The notes: generated by a model from the sequence alone, not told the origin. A DNA stretch of 64,000 nucleotides from Sipunculus nudus (GCA_026874595.1 CM049308.1:13531001-13595000); one strand, 5' to 3'. Shown: positions 28,901 through 38,244, numbered from the stretch's first letter. Numbers and translations are program-made.

Positions 28901-30136
28901 TTATTACATAAAAATCAAATGCCCTGGCTTTATTCCATATAACCATATAGTCATACTAAGTATATACATGTATAGCTATTCAAGGCAGGTAACAAAAAAG
29001 TGCATCATTATTTGGTTTGCATATATATGCATTATATAAATGAAAACTGATATCATATAATGAAATACTGCCTAAAAGGACACACATATATACTAATTTT
29101 ATCTATGAATACATCCATTCAAACATGGATACTGTGCAACTTTACTGTATGAGTATAACATAATGACCACTTTACAAAAACATTTAGGTGGTAGGTGTAA
29201 TCACTTTTAGAAATCTGTATCCAGACCATTATAGATGGGAATGCAGCTTAGGTACTTATCGAAAACATTAACAGTCACTTTTGCAAGCCCAATCAAAGTT
29301 TTGGTTGTGAGGAGAAATGTTAGGCATTGGTTTGGTATTCAATAATCAACACTTATAGGCTTAGGAAAGAGTCTGCCAATTTTTTTCCCCAGAGGGACAC
29401 AGGCTGTGTAGAACTTTATTTTCAATAAAACTTAGGCCATAATATCCCACAAAATAAGAAAGTTTCATAGATCAGTTCAGTATTTTTTGCAACGTTGTAC
29501 CAACAAACATGGGTGAAAACAAAAACTCCTTACTTAGCAGGGGTAATAATTCAGATGTTTACAGTAGAGATCTAACAAAGATCTGTTTAAAACTGGCAAA
29601 AGTTGGTGTGGTTTTGTCATGACAACTTCAGTATTTACATTAGCTGCAAGATGAATATTCAAGGATATAATTTATATACAGTATATCATTAAAAAATTAA
29701 AGTATTCAACATACGTAGGATAGCCACTAATGGTCAATGGTGACAGCTCTTGTTGGCCTGCGTGCAGTGCGCAGGTCTTTGTAGCTTGATGAATGACTAC
29801 AGAGAGCTCGGCCGATGAAACGTTTGGGGTTGGGCGTGTGGGTCCGACCGCTCGCTTAACCGGCCTTTCACAGGCAAAAACCGGTGAACCAATGCTAAAC
29901 TCTTCTTCTAAAGCTTCATGAAACAGTTATGTACCCAAAACGACCATTAAATTAACCTAAACGGCCCATATATGGGCCAAATACAACCTTCCTCTTCTAG
30001 ATAAAGTAAACCGACCCCGTTCCAGTTCCCAACAAGTCGCCTGGGTGGCAGGACCATTTCGGAACTTGTCCCGTTGAAATACTCACCCGTAAAACCCGCA
30101 TGGGCATCTCGGTGGCTGACTATTCGAGTCTGCCAT
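4816..30136 (-). CDS. ZFAND3: ZFAND3-like A20/AN1 zinc-finger protein, 5' four exons (3' end outside window)
   Basis: Seen: four minus-strand segments with GT-AG borders and compatible phases join into about 135 codons (155 with the longer exon 4). The N-terminus reads MADSNSQPPRCPCGFYG, then SVQTNGLCSKCYRD: a C-x-C-x11-C-x2-C zinc finger at residues 11-28. The rest is low complexity, rich in Ser, Gln and Ala. Known: human ZFAND3 starts with a short tail, has the same unusual C-x-C first pair (RCPCGFW) ending in LCSKCF, then a Ser-rich linker and a C-terminal AN1 finger, about 227 residues in all. The C-x1-C spacing separates it from ZFAND5/6, which have C-x3-C. Inferred: an ortholog whose AN1 exons lie left of position 1; none was found in 1-4815. 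Introns are about 7.4, 16.0 and 1.5 kb and full of repeats. ZFAND3 is reported as a nuclear/cytoplasmic regulator; the A20 fold can bind ubiquitin in relatives. No start of transcription is proven. Confidence 0.85.
4939..5395. repeat. 90 bp tandem array bordering ZFAND3 exon 4
   Basis: The landmark ATACTGTCC occurs at 4951, 5041, 5131, 5214 and 5302 (spacing 90, 90, 83, 88). On the minus strand each unit carries gttgtag, actgcag and attgcag, the same acceptor-like words used at the exon 4 border; most units also carry ctgatGGTGAG, a donor-like word. Ninety bases is thirty codons, and one minus-strand frame stays open across full-length units. Confidence 0.9.
4946..6465 (-). other. ZFAND3 intron 3
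   Basis: About 1.5 kb. The end near exon 4 is the 90 bp tandem array. Around 5540-5770 a short segment contains related words (gtggcacagccaag, gaggcacagccaag, gcagcattg) suggesting an old local duplication. The rest is unremarkable. Confidence 0.6.
6466..6651 (-). CDS. ZFAND3: ZFAND3 exon 3 (Ser/Gln-rich linker)
   Basis: Acceptor tatcctatttccag precedes the exon. In the phase set by exon 2 it is open for 61 codons after the Asp, starting QTQQQGTSSATSCAEQQQ and ending QAAQASSTN, rich in Ser, Ala, Asn and Gln. I chose donor GTACGT at 6465; other GTs a little downstream (GTATCC, GTTATA, GTACAT) fit the consensus less well. With this donor one A is left over, which suits the phase of exon 4. The linker is poorly conserved in the family, so this exon rests on splice borders, phase and composition. 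Confidence 0.72.
7304..7325. repeat. Poly-C run (22)
   Basis: Uninterrupted C tract followed by gatccccgcccccc. No element boundaries are seen. Confidence 0.95.
8480..10062 (+). mobile_element. Pearl/Helentron-like element with two 688 bp core units
   Basis: Two diverged direct units start near 8639 and 9328: acatggt at 8639/9328, gccatggtc at 8775/9462, gcattatgtttgggccc at 8976/9665. Both end with a 'gacatctaa...atgcc(a/g)aatttt' segment. After the second unit come GGACGGACGGACAGACAGAC-type tetranucleotides (9973-10010) and then a trailer with a hairpin, GCTCAGATGACT / AGTCAGCTGAGC, ending GAGCTAAAA. Known: bivalve 'pearl' elements have a core array, an ACGG microsatellite and a trailer. 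No protein is encoded. Confidence 0.7.
12590..12658 (-). mobile_element. tRNA-derived SINE head
   Basis: On the minus strand TAGCCTAGTGGTTAAGGC is a good polymerase III A box and GGTTTGAACCTC a good B box, about 30 bp apart, with an anticodon-arm-like stretch between them. The two ends do not pair as a tRNA acceptor stem, so this is a SINE head or tRNA relic and not a working tRNA. The downstream body is not delimited. Confidence 0.7.
13350..13665 (-). mobile_element. tRNA-derived SINE, about 300 bp
   Basis: Minus strand: A box TGGTCTAGGGGTAATGC and B box GAGTTTGAATCTC, followed by a GC-richer body to about 13350 (gctccctcacagggtgatcg, ggggaagattac, gggcccacaggtg). The GC content differs sharply from the flanks. 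A target duplication was not identified. Confidence 0.65.
14050..14520 (+). repeat. Dispersed repeat family, copy A
   Basis: Shares an ordered series of words with copies at 21.5, 36.2 and 39.8 kb: tttatatcc, aaacacattca, agagttttgcaaa, gggcattttgcagct, atgcaaccaaccaccttagg, gttcattaatat and aggtgaata. About 470 bp, no coding capacity, same orientation as the other copies. Confidence 0.8.
15932..16019. repeat. 44 bp perfect or near-perfect direct duplication
   Basis: TCACCAGTGCACTGATATAA and the rest of the unit starts at 15932 and again at 15976. Confidence 0.95.
16606..17056. repeat. 75 bp tandem array, six copies
   Basis: Units start TGAAAACTTAACCTC at 16606, 16681, 16756, 16831, 16906 and 16981 and end GGCCAGACACAGG. 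They differ at few positions. The 75 bp length leaves frames open across units, but there is no sign of coding use. Confidence 0.95.
18338..18361. repeat. Poly-C then poly-A tract
   Basis: Fifteen C followed by nine A. A shorter C run of eleven lies at 17346-17356. Confidence 0.9.
18620..18958 (+). mobile_element. Degenerate pearl-like trailer
   Basis: Ends agctcagcatgactgtaggt then cagctaagctaaaa, a hairpin-capable trailer like those at 10.0 and 40.4 kb. The tetranucleotide tract is reduced to ggacagtcagacagtc, and the preceding part (gggcataac, aggagacctaatttctgg) resembles the core of the 9 kb element. Confidence 0.5.
21540..21930 (+). repeat. Dispersed repeat family, copy B
   Basis: Contains aatcccttgaaatttatat, tttgtttatatcca, aaacacattcaacatctgg, accagagttttgcaaagg, actagtgacctt, accaacttaggttacat and ggccagaaatcacataaatt in the family order. 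Confidence 0.8.
22693..22733 (-). CDS. ZFAND3: ZFAND3 exon 2 (second half of A20 finger)
   Basis: A 41 nt exon between acceptor tgtttgtttcag and donor gtaagt. It completes the glycine codon of exon 1, then reads SVQTNGLCSKCYR and leaves one G, which exon 3 turns into Asp. It supplies zinc ligands Cys25 and Cys28. The match in sequence, phase and border quality to exon 1, some 7.4 kb away, is what identifies the gene. Confidence 0.88.
22734..30086 (-). other. ZFAND3 intron 1
   Basis: About 7.35 kb between exons 1 and 2. It holds a degenerate LINE 3' end near 23.2-23.5 kb (same direction as the window). From about 23.55 to 29.7 kb I see ordinary AT-rich sequence with small repeated words and no convincing exon. 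Confidence 0.75.
23150..23525 (+). mobile_element. Degenerate LINE 3' end (reverse transcriptase tail and 3' UTR)
   Basis: A plus-strand frame reads PAL, stop, NRSLETVKIADSLVTFK then LCLKTHLLK and stop, the typical C-terminal tail of CR1/L2-type LINE proteins (pattern W-N-S-L-P ... L-x-x-F-K-x-x-L-K-T-H-L). The Trp codon has become TGA. After it comes TGTACAGCACTTTAGCGCAG and GGGCTATATAAATACTATC, the familiar LINE 3' tail ending in repeats of aataatgataataatg. It is dead and truncated at its 5' side. Confidence 0.7.
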
Positions 30137-30350
30137 ATTGTAGAAAGTCTTTATAACCTTTGCTGTAGTTAGAATGCACTCAGTTTCAGCATAATTTCCT
30201 AAAAATCCAGTGATCAAGTGTCATTCCCCATTCTTGTAAATCCCCGTGCACTGACATGACATCGTCTGGGACCGAGGCTACATTGTTTCGGTCAAGGTCA
30301 GAGGTCAAACAGCTGGAGGTCAGCTGTCATCGAAACAGAACCACAACAAA
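29740..30350 (-). promoter_or_regulatory. CpG-richer region around the ZFAND3 first exon
   Basis: This stretch holds many CpG dinucleotides (for example gctcggccgatgaaacg and gggtccgaccgctcgc) against CpG-poor, AT-rich flanks. It contains the start codon of ZFAND3. No clear TATA box is seen. A plus-strand donor-like aacag|gtaagg at 30385/30386 suggests a possible divergent transcript, but no exon could be confirmed. Confidence 0.4.
30087..30136 (-). CDS. ZFAND3: ZFAND3 exon 1 (start codon and first half of A20 finger)
   Basis: The ATG at 30136-30134 has A at -3 and G at +4, a good context. Sixteen codons (MADSNSQPPRCPCGFY) plus GG are followed by the donor GTGAGT at 30086. The split glycine codon (GG|A) is completed exactly by exon 2. 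The flanking DNA (about 29.75-30.35 kb) is visibly richer in CpG than its surroundings, as expected near a promoter. The two N-terminal zinc ligands, Cys11 and Cys13, are here. Confidence 0.88.
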
Positions 30351-30631
30351 GGCACGTGGGTGCAAGGCCGGTTGTAAACAAACAGGTAAGGCACTTGTAT
30401 AATACCTTTATTTGCTAAAGGGATTAGGCTTTCACTCTTCAGTCCTATATTATGTAACTCTGGTACTATGTTAGGTAACATCGATTCTCTCTGTTTATCC
30501 ATAGTGTACACATTTGACCCATAGTGCTTTGCAAATATGGTATGGTTGACCCGGTTACTAAAGCGTTGAACGTAACTGGCACGCTGTATAGAATAGCATA
30601 AATTAAGTTGCTAAAAGTACATGATTAAAGG

Positions 30632-31893
30632 CAGGGTTGGCAGTTTTATCTGCAGTCGGTTTAATCCACTGGATAAATCCGGATTAATCCGGATCGGATA
30701 AAACAAGTTTTATCCAGTTTTATCCGAAGTTTTGGTGTATACTGTCTGTGAAGTAGACATTTTATATTAAGTTTAGCTTTCCACTGTAAAAAATACAGTT
30801 CTTATGAGGAACATTTATGTATAGTTTACTGAATTATTATATAACTATATTTATACATAAAACTCATTGTATCTGTCACAGATAATCATACCATGATATT
30901 AATAATAATTTTAAAAACTTTAAATTATTTCTCTTCTTCAGCGAGGTAAGTTCGAGTATGACTTATTAATACATGATCACCTATTTTGTACATTACACTA
31001 TAAAAAAGCTAAACAACTGCAGTTCACACGTTAAGTTAAACTCCACAATCAGTGGTACTTTAGAATATCATTTATTCACAGATAAGCATCTATTCTTATA
31101 TCTGAGAGAGATGTACATAATCCAGTCATTTATTGTATAAATGACTTAAAATATACAGTGACATCAGTCACTATGTCAATAATTTTGTGGGGAAGACCTT
31201 TCAAGAAGCAAAGGATAAAATACTTGAAAAGCTATCTTGCCCAAGTTGGTTTCTCTGAATGTCAGGTAGTAGTGTGATTCCTAGACCACTGGAAAGGCAT
31301 GTTTATACAAGCAGCAACAGTGGGCTACCATTTGACAACCATCCAGTCATGACAGCCTGAGACTGAGAGGAGATACTTCCATTGGATCAAAGTCATTCAG
31401 GCATCCTCCTCCACAGAGTCTCTATAATTAGTTGTTGACAACTGGGCTACAAATGTCACCCTATAAGCCTGCCCTGTGACTATGAGTAAATATTTGAGGA
31501 TAATGCTATAAAGATGATACATCCTATTGAGAAATTGACTACCAGCCAGAAAAGTAACAAGGAAGACAAAGGGACAGCTCCTCAATCTGGTGTGTTGAGC
31601 ATAAGCTAATAGTGGATGCTGACAACAGTGAAACATGAACCTGGAGAAAATTGCCAATTGGATATAAAACTTATATATTGTTAATATTTTAATAAACCTT
31701 TTAAACTTATTTAACCAGATTATCATTTTTGTTAATTTAATTAAATATACAAAGTGATTCTTAGTTTCATCCATGCAGTTTAATCCTGTATAATCCGCAT
31801 AAACTGGATTAAACCGGATAAAAACCGGATAAAACCCAGTTTTATCCATTGTCCTGGATTAAACAAGTTTTATCCGGATAAAACCCAACCCTG
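30632..31893. mobile_element. Non-autonomous hAT-like transposon, 1262 bp
   Basis: Terminal inverted repeats: CAGGGTTGG at 30632 on the left and CCAACCCTG at 31885-31893 on the right. The 8 bp target duplication ATTAAAGG is at 30624-30631 and 31894-31901, the length typical of hAT elements. Subterminal regions are dense in ggataaaac / gttttatcc and ggattaatccgg palindromes. No intact transposase frame; inner sequence is AT-rich. Confidence 0.88.
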
Positions 31894-32069
31894 ATTAAAG
31901 GATATGGGGGCAACATGGCCCAAACATGTTAGTGTGCGTCCTGACTCGCAAACATTAATTACGTGAGAGACCCATAATATTGTCAGCTGATCCTAAATTC
32001 TACGCAATTAAAATATGATATCACGTTATTTATTAGTAGAGGTGCATTTTACTCGGCTGAACAGCAACG

Positions 32070-32762
32070 GAACCCACATTTTCGTTTAAAAAAATGTTGG
32101 TTCAATGCCTAATAGCCTTCTATTATACCTTAATAAAATAATATATTAATAATTTATCATTCCAATGTTATATGGGATAAATAAGTGTACTTTCTTGACT
32201 TATTATTCTTGACGTGATATGTGTACGCGACGTCATTGACAAATATACCAAATGTGGGTTCATTATAAACATACATAGATCAGCAAGAACATGAAGTGAA
32301 CCCACATTTTCTCACAAAAAAAGTGGTTTAACGCCTGAAAGAGGCCTCTTCTATATACTAATATAAATAATATATAATAGTATTTTATAAGTAAGAAACA
32401 TGCAGTAAAAAATACCAGAAGTGTGTTAACTTTACACAAAATGAATGCGGGTTCGTAGGCAGAAATATAGAAATCGTAAAAATAAAAATGTGGGTTCACA
32501 AGTTGAAAATCTATTACACATTGAACCCACATTTTTCTGCATAAAAATGTTGGCCCGCTTGTTGTTTTTGCCCCCTTAAGTTCAGCCCCGTATGATACCA
32601 TGTTATTTTTTAAGATAACAAAGAGTTCTGTGTCCTTAACTCTGACGTGATATGCATAACAAAACGAGGGAAAATAAATAAATATCGAAGAAGAAACAAT
32701 TATTTAGGTAAAAATTATGCTATATCATAGTTGATCAAAGTGTGTTTATGGTGAACCCACAT
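32070..32762. repeat. Cluster of seven GAACCCACATTTT motifs in both orientations
   Basis: Motif or its complement at 32070, 32251 (reverse), 32297, 32444 (reverse, variant), 32485 (reverse), 32522 and 32752 (variant). Two forward copies continue into an A-run, 'gttggttcaa/gtggtttaa', 'cgcct/tgcct' and an AT-rich stretch, so units of roughly 80-90 bp can be aligned. Reverse-forward neighbours form hairpins. Confidence 0.8.
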
Positions 32763-33599
32763 ATGATTTTCTTGTCAGTGACTCCGCGTTAACACAACAC
32801 ATGAAAAATAACATAAGAAGTGACCCTCATTTTTATATAGCTTTTATGGATAATGAAATACTGTTTTTTATATTATTTATATCATGGTATATTAGAAACC
32901 AATTGGGCACCGAAACCTCATGTTTGGTGAGCTCTAGATTCCCGTATAAACCTGTACCAAATTGTGTAAAAACTGTCAGCCTAGGTATTTTTTTTTATTT
33001 CCGAAAAATCATAATAAAAGAGTTAGATATAAAAGACCAGATATAGAGGCGTAAATTAAACAGTTTAAACTACTGTATAGATCAATCTCCTCAGCTTGGC
33101 ATTCTTTATGTGTCGCCTTTTTCCAAGGAGTCTTTATATAAAAACACTACGCTGAACGATAACAAGGGAATTTATTTAATTTTGAGAAAACGACTCGGAA
33201 CTGTGTATAGTAAATGTCAGTTGTATCATTTACGTTGCATACATTACCCAATGCTTTTTGCAATTGCTCTTTTTTTCACAGACTGATCACAGATAACTAA
33301 ATAAAAATGTGTTTTCTTAAAAAAAAGTGTTTTCATTTCGCCTCGAAGGTTTCCTCATATATATTTAAAGGATACAAATATAAATATGATTTCATCTATA
33401 ATCCTAAATTGCAGTTACCCACCTTCTTTGAGAAATACTTTTATATTTTTTTTGCATATCTATCAACACTCTATCAAATATGTATGGACATATAACGTAA
33501 TTAATTTATCCTAAATGTGTAATAGGACATCCTTGTCTGTTTTTCTGAATAAACTGCATTGAAGTTTCTATAAAGAACCCTACACATGGATTCCACTAG

Positions 33600-33829
33600 G
33601 AACCTTTTTGGTTTCCCACTCAGTCCATCGTGAAGAACCTTAGAGGGTTCTTCTCAGAACCTCTGAAGAGGTTCTTTATGGAACCTTAAAGGTTCTAGCT
33701 CGAACCTTCGGGAGGTTCCAAAATGAACCAAGCTTGAAGGTTCTAGCTGGAACCTTATAGGTTCCCCACTCAGTCCACTCTGAAGAACTCTTTTGGGTTC
33801 TAGTTGGAACCCTTTTTTCTTAGAGTGTA
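33600..33829. mobile_element. GGTTCC/GGAACC palindrome-rich MITE-like element
   Basis: Dense AGGTTCTAGCTGGAACC-type short palindromes, an inner direct repeat (CCCACTCAGTCCA at 33615 and 33765, 150 bp apart) and a right end CTTAGAGTGT. Similar GGTTC-rich repeats occur in many animal genomes. The left end is diverged, so boundaries are approximate. Confidence 0.65.
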
Positions 33830-33884
33830 TGTGACATTATTTCTTTAACTGTGATTGTTGGTGAAGCCAAGAAGTAAGGAAACA

Positions 33885-33899
33885 GGTGTGTATGTGTGT

Positions 33900-33930
<31 letters not shown>

Positions 33931-33951
33931 GGCCGGGGGGGGGGGGGGGGG
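33885..33951. repeat. GT microsatellite then poly-G
   Basis: Interrupted GT repeats up to 33931, then ggcc and a run of 17 G (33935-33951). Confidence 0.95.
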
Positions 33952-34136
33952 TGGTACCTGTACCGCAGTATTACCTCAGAACTTTAGACAGTGGAATTAA
34001 GAGCAGGAACCATATTGGGTCTGTGTGAAATTTTCTCACTGTTTCTTGAATTTAAATTTTACTCGCCAATAGAGATTCGCTCCAAATCCCAAACAACTGT
34101 TAAATTTCCATGATATGTACATTCGTGTTTAAATGT

Positions 34137-34139
<3 letters not shown>

Positions 34140-34200
<61 letters not shown>
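34140..34200. repeat. TA microsatellite, about 30 repeats
   Basis: Uninterrupted TA. Similar tracts occur at 36525-36550, 51922-51954 and 52870-52918. Confidence 0.97.
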
Positions 34201-34201
<1 letters not shown>

Positions 34202-34299
34202 TGATCAGTACCTTTTAGTATATTTTAATTCATTGTGTATATTCATATTCCTTGATCTTGGATGGCTTTATCTCTTTCACAATAAAAAATTGGCACGAC

Positions 34300-34640
34300 C
34301 TATAACTGTGTAAGCGTGGCGTTAACACGTGCATCTGTTCTGGGTGAAAATCACATATATCCCAGGAGCTTATTATGTATTGGCTTGAAATTTTGCACGT
34401 CCATACGTCCATACATCTTGAACAGGTAGCGCAACCTATAATCGTATTTTTTTTTGCGCAGAGTATACCAATACACATATTTCAGGAGTGGTCTGACATG
34501 TCGGCCTGAACTTGTGCATGTCTATATATTTTGGGGAGCCTTTAATACCTCGTACACAAGACGCGATCCCACGAACAATAATTTTTTTTTTGCGTAGCGT
34601 CCATCTATATGCGTTTATTTATTTTGAGTGAAAATGACAT
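34300..34640. repeat. Degenerate tandem units of about 140-150 bp
   Basis: Words recur in order: cacatat, ggct(t)gaa, gcacgtcca / gcatgtcta, cctataa, ttttttttgcg and gtgaaaat. About two and a half diverged units; no coding signal. Confidence 0.5.
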
Positions 34641-36179
34641 ATGTCACTCTAATTTATTTTGGTTTCCATTAACCACTGAACATGATTTGTTGCGCCATGT
34701 CGCTGAATGTGGACAGAAAGGGTCACAAGGCAGGACATATCTGAAAAGCGGTATTAGTATACATTCTATTTGTTTCCTTGAAATGTCTGTCAAACTGGCA
34801 GCTAGAGGCAGCAGAGAATTTTATTCATGTTGTTTTCACGCCCAGGGGCATATAATGTGGCATGTTGTGCAAATTATAAAAGGCCTTTCTTAACTGGGAG
34901 TCAATTTATTCTCCGGACTCTGGTTTATTTTATACGTTTAATCACATTATAATATATTGATCATCGGGGGTATCTTGAAATACGGTTGTCGTTCTTTACA
35001 ATTGTACTACATGCAATTACTTACCACCGTTGTCTGGTGTTCATGCTTTGAACTATTCATTGTCTATGTTTGCATTTATATTCAACTGAAGCTCGAATCA
35101 TATTTCTGTGTATCATATTGTATATATTGTCATGCATTTTACAATTCGTTAATATGTAAATGAAGTTACACACCAAAAAAATTATAAATAAATTGACCGT
35201 ATACCTAGGAGAACATTGTTTCACTAATGAACACCAGGTGACACTGAAACGCAAATGTGGTACTGCAGTAAATAAATGTAATATTGAAATATTTTAAAAT
35301 AACTGATAGATAACCGGAAATACTTACCAAAATGTGATTGTTTGGTTGCAAAATTGTCGAAATGTATGCAGAACAGAACATCGAATTTCAGAAAACGGAA
35401 TAGCACCATGTAAAAATCTAACCAGATTTTTTTTATTTGACAAAATTTCTGATAAAGAAAACAGATAAAAATTTAATATTACGTTCTCTCTTCAAACATA
35501 AAATAATTCGGTAGAGGATCTAGATACATACACACAAATCCGATTAAAAAGTATTAAAACAAAACTGCACTATATATTAAAAATAAAAACAAGAAAAATG
35601 TGACCATTTGTGTTTAGAAAAACAAAAACAAAAAATAATGGCATGCTTCGATAATTAATTAGGAGTATCAGCCTTAATTTGCAAGTTTAAACCTTTTTCT
35701 TCCTCTAATATAGGCTGCTGCTTGATATACATGACGATATGAGAGAATGACTATAACAATGTTTCCCATCATAGACGGCAATGTGGATAAATCACAGGTA
35801 TCTCATATGACGAAAATTGGAAATTAGTAAAAACAAGGAAGATCTTTGGTAGATTAGGGTATGATTTGGGGGCTGTTGCCAAATTGATATAATTAAACCC
35901 GGAGAAGGAAGTTTATTTTTGTTGAACATAAGCGTGTAAGGATGTAAACACATAAAAGTTACACAGATAAGTCACACCGTCTGTGAATAATTCAACGAAC
36001 TAATCTAGAAAATCTTACTCAGCTTGCTCTTTTAAATTCAGTAAGGTTCTAACACATCTTCTCGGGGCGACATAAATGTCAGGCTGTCAGAATGTCGTTA
36101 ACGAAACCATGTCTGAGTATATGCAAATGTGTATAGTGCAGGCGTGTAGTTATAAAGGGGCTACTCCTGTATCTGACGT
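34641..36179. other. Non-coding intergenic DNA
   Basis: AT-rich sequence. A donor-like word (minus, ttttg|gtaagtatt near 35325) has no matching acceptor or conserved frame. Nothing else is seen. Confidence 0.5.
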
Positions 36180-36526
36180 CTGTTAACTCAAGATGATCCC
36201 TTGAACCTTTTGTAAAAGTATGACCGAAAACCCCTACCCCATCGCACACCAGGGTCCATTTTTTCCATCTGTTTATAACGTGGGGACCCACCAAAACCAT
36301 TCGGAACACCTCGGCCGATTCCGTTGGCTTCTAGCCTCGGATGTTTCTATGGCCCAATGTTACACCACCAATTTTGGAACAGTTCCAGCTAGAAGCCAAC
36401 GGATTCGGCCGACGTGTTCCGAATGCCAACAAAATAATCCAAACACATTCAACAAGGACATCTATCGGCAAGTCACACGAACCAGAGTTTTGCAAAGGGC
36501 GTTTTGGAGCTAGTGACCTTTCAAAT
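36180..36526 (+). repeat. Dispersed repeat family, copy C, split by an inverted-repeat insertion
   Basis: Family words gatcccttgaa, gtttataacgtggggaccca, then after the insertion aaataatccaaacacattca, accagagttttgcaaaggg and agctagtgacctttc. It is cut at the right by a TA microsatellite, so the downstream third is missing. Confidence 0.8.
36298..36425. repeat. 128 bp inverted repeat inserted in copy C
   Basis: Arms of about 38 bp at 36298-36336 and 36387-36425, beginning CATTCGGAACAC and ending CTTCTAGC, with two mismatches, around a spacer of about 50 bp. Other copies of the host repeat lack this segment (they run from 'gcaaaa' straight to 'ccaaacac'), so it is an insertion. A clear target duplication is not visible. 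Confidence 0.8.
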
Positions 36527-36551
36527 ATATATATATATATATATATATATA

Positions 36552-38230
36552 ATGTTATATAATGTTTGATCTCCAGCTTGGTTAGGCATGGGATCGATCC
36601 GGGGATTATGTTTAAATGTAAACTTTTAGCGGGTGCGCTGGGTCCAAAAATGATATTGCAGGTATAAAGTATGCATGACTTTTAGATATTAAATATATGC
36701 TGATTGCATATCGACGCACTTTCTAACATCACAAACCTGTCTCCAAAAGAAAAAAAATAGTTATATATTCAGCTAAAAACATGTAGGAAAGGCATTGTGC
36801 GTAGATTCACTTTAAAAAGGGTCCTTTCTTGTGGGGATTATGGTTCTGGTTGTAATTTACTTGGGACGGTGAGGGTTCTTTGGAGATGGCGGTATCATAA
36901 AGCCAGGTTCACATTACGTTTATCAACCGTCGTGTACCGCAGCATTTCTATATGGTATTTTGGTGTGCGGCTCATGCAGGCCTTGATGTTGTCTGTGTTA
37001 TGCCGGGGCTTCCAGTAAGATCTCTGTGCAGGCTTATACGACTCTTTCAGAACGGTGGTGTCATCAGAACTTCTTTGATGGTGGCAGGCACCGGGACCTT
37101 TGTTCGTTCAATCCGGTGTCACATCAAACAGTGCAGCGTCTTATAACCGCGCACGATACGTGTCAGGCCGTTCTTTCATCTGATTTGCCATTCACCGTCT
37201 CCCACTGTCTTGGAACCGCTACTGTCTATGAATTGTCGTCGCTGGCTCTCCCGAAAAAGAAACAGGATAAAAAGAACGGGAATCTGAAAGATAGGAGATC
37301 ACTTGATCCTACTGCAAGGAGAGACGCCAGAATTAGCGCTCGTGGCCCCATGTCTGCTGGGGCATCTTTTATCCCGCCAAAACCCTCCGCCGTATACTCA
37401 GCTTGAGAGTCTTACTTTGTCAGTTTGGCGTTAGTCAATACTTAAGTCCGCGTCATCAACCGCGCTTCAACACAGAGGCTAGCTTTGTATTCCGCCGCCA
37501 TATAAATAAAACACCCCTCCTCCAGAATCTCTGTATTTCCACATTAGCCCCAATCATCCGACTGGAATAAATTCACATGGCTGACCTGTTTTCCTGATCG
37601 TGCACTTTTTTTTCTGAATGAACTACGCTAAAAAAAGTTTATGCAGTTTTTATCTTCATGAACAGAGGCTATAGATATAAGAGGTTGCAAATGAAACCTT
37701 ATTTTACTTAAAAACATGTAAAATATTACATTTTTGTTTATCTTATCTTTTTTGTTCTGAATTTATAATAAGAAAATAATTTTTTTTTCAATTTTTATAT
37801 AAACAATATGAAAATCTTTATTTTTTGCCGATTCATCATTTTATCTGAATTAACAATGTTAACTAACACTTTGTTGGATTTCTGGAAACTAGGCCTATAT
37901 GTTGCAGCTCTGGAAAGTACAAGGATTCCCTCTTTTGTTGATGAAATACTATAATTTAATATTGTAAAAAAAAATTCCTGGTCGAAATCATTCCAAGATA
38001 TATCCAAGAAACAAATCCTTATGTTCTAGAGGTAATCTGGATCTCCATAATGTTTTCGTTTAAATGATTCTTTGCCATCGGGAGTTATAGGACAACCTGT
38101 ATATCCCGCGGTATTTATTCACTGGTATTGTAGGGGCCGCCTTTGTTCTCTGAGACAGAGCTGACATGTGAAGCAACCATTCAGCTAGTGAATCGTGACT
38201 CATATTTATCATAAATTTTTATTTTACAAA
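36552..38230. other. Intergenic DNA with an unassigned GC-richer stretch
   Basis: From about 36800 to 37420 the base composition is more even and CpG more frequent than around it. A frame from 37026 (GTG start) to 37406 is open for 126 codons, ending in a basic K/R-rich part and IPPKPSAVYSA. I find no start in good context, no splice borders and no family, so it is not called as a gene; it may be a relic of a mobile element. Confidence 0.35.
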
Positions 38231-38244
38231 CGCAGTCGCGGATC

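Noticed and set aside
31397-31849. 150-codon minus-strand frame inside the hAT element
   Set aside because: No transposase motif; its N-terminal part is made of the subterminal palindromes.
32263-32601. 112-codon minus-strand frame
   Set aside because: Lies in the GAACCCACATTTT cluster, Phe/Tyr-rich from AT-rich DNA, no recognisable family.
35224-35409. Minus-strand first exon with ATG and donor ttttg|gtaagt
   Set aside because: Poor start context, AT-rich peptide, no partner exon found.
37026-37406. 126-codon plus-strand frame in GC-richer DNA
   Set aside because: GTG start, no good ATG context, no borders and no family; kept only as a note in the region entry.
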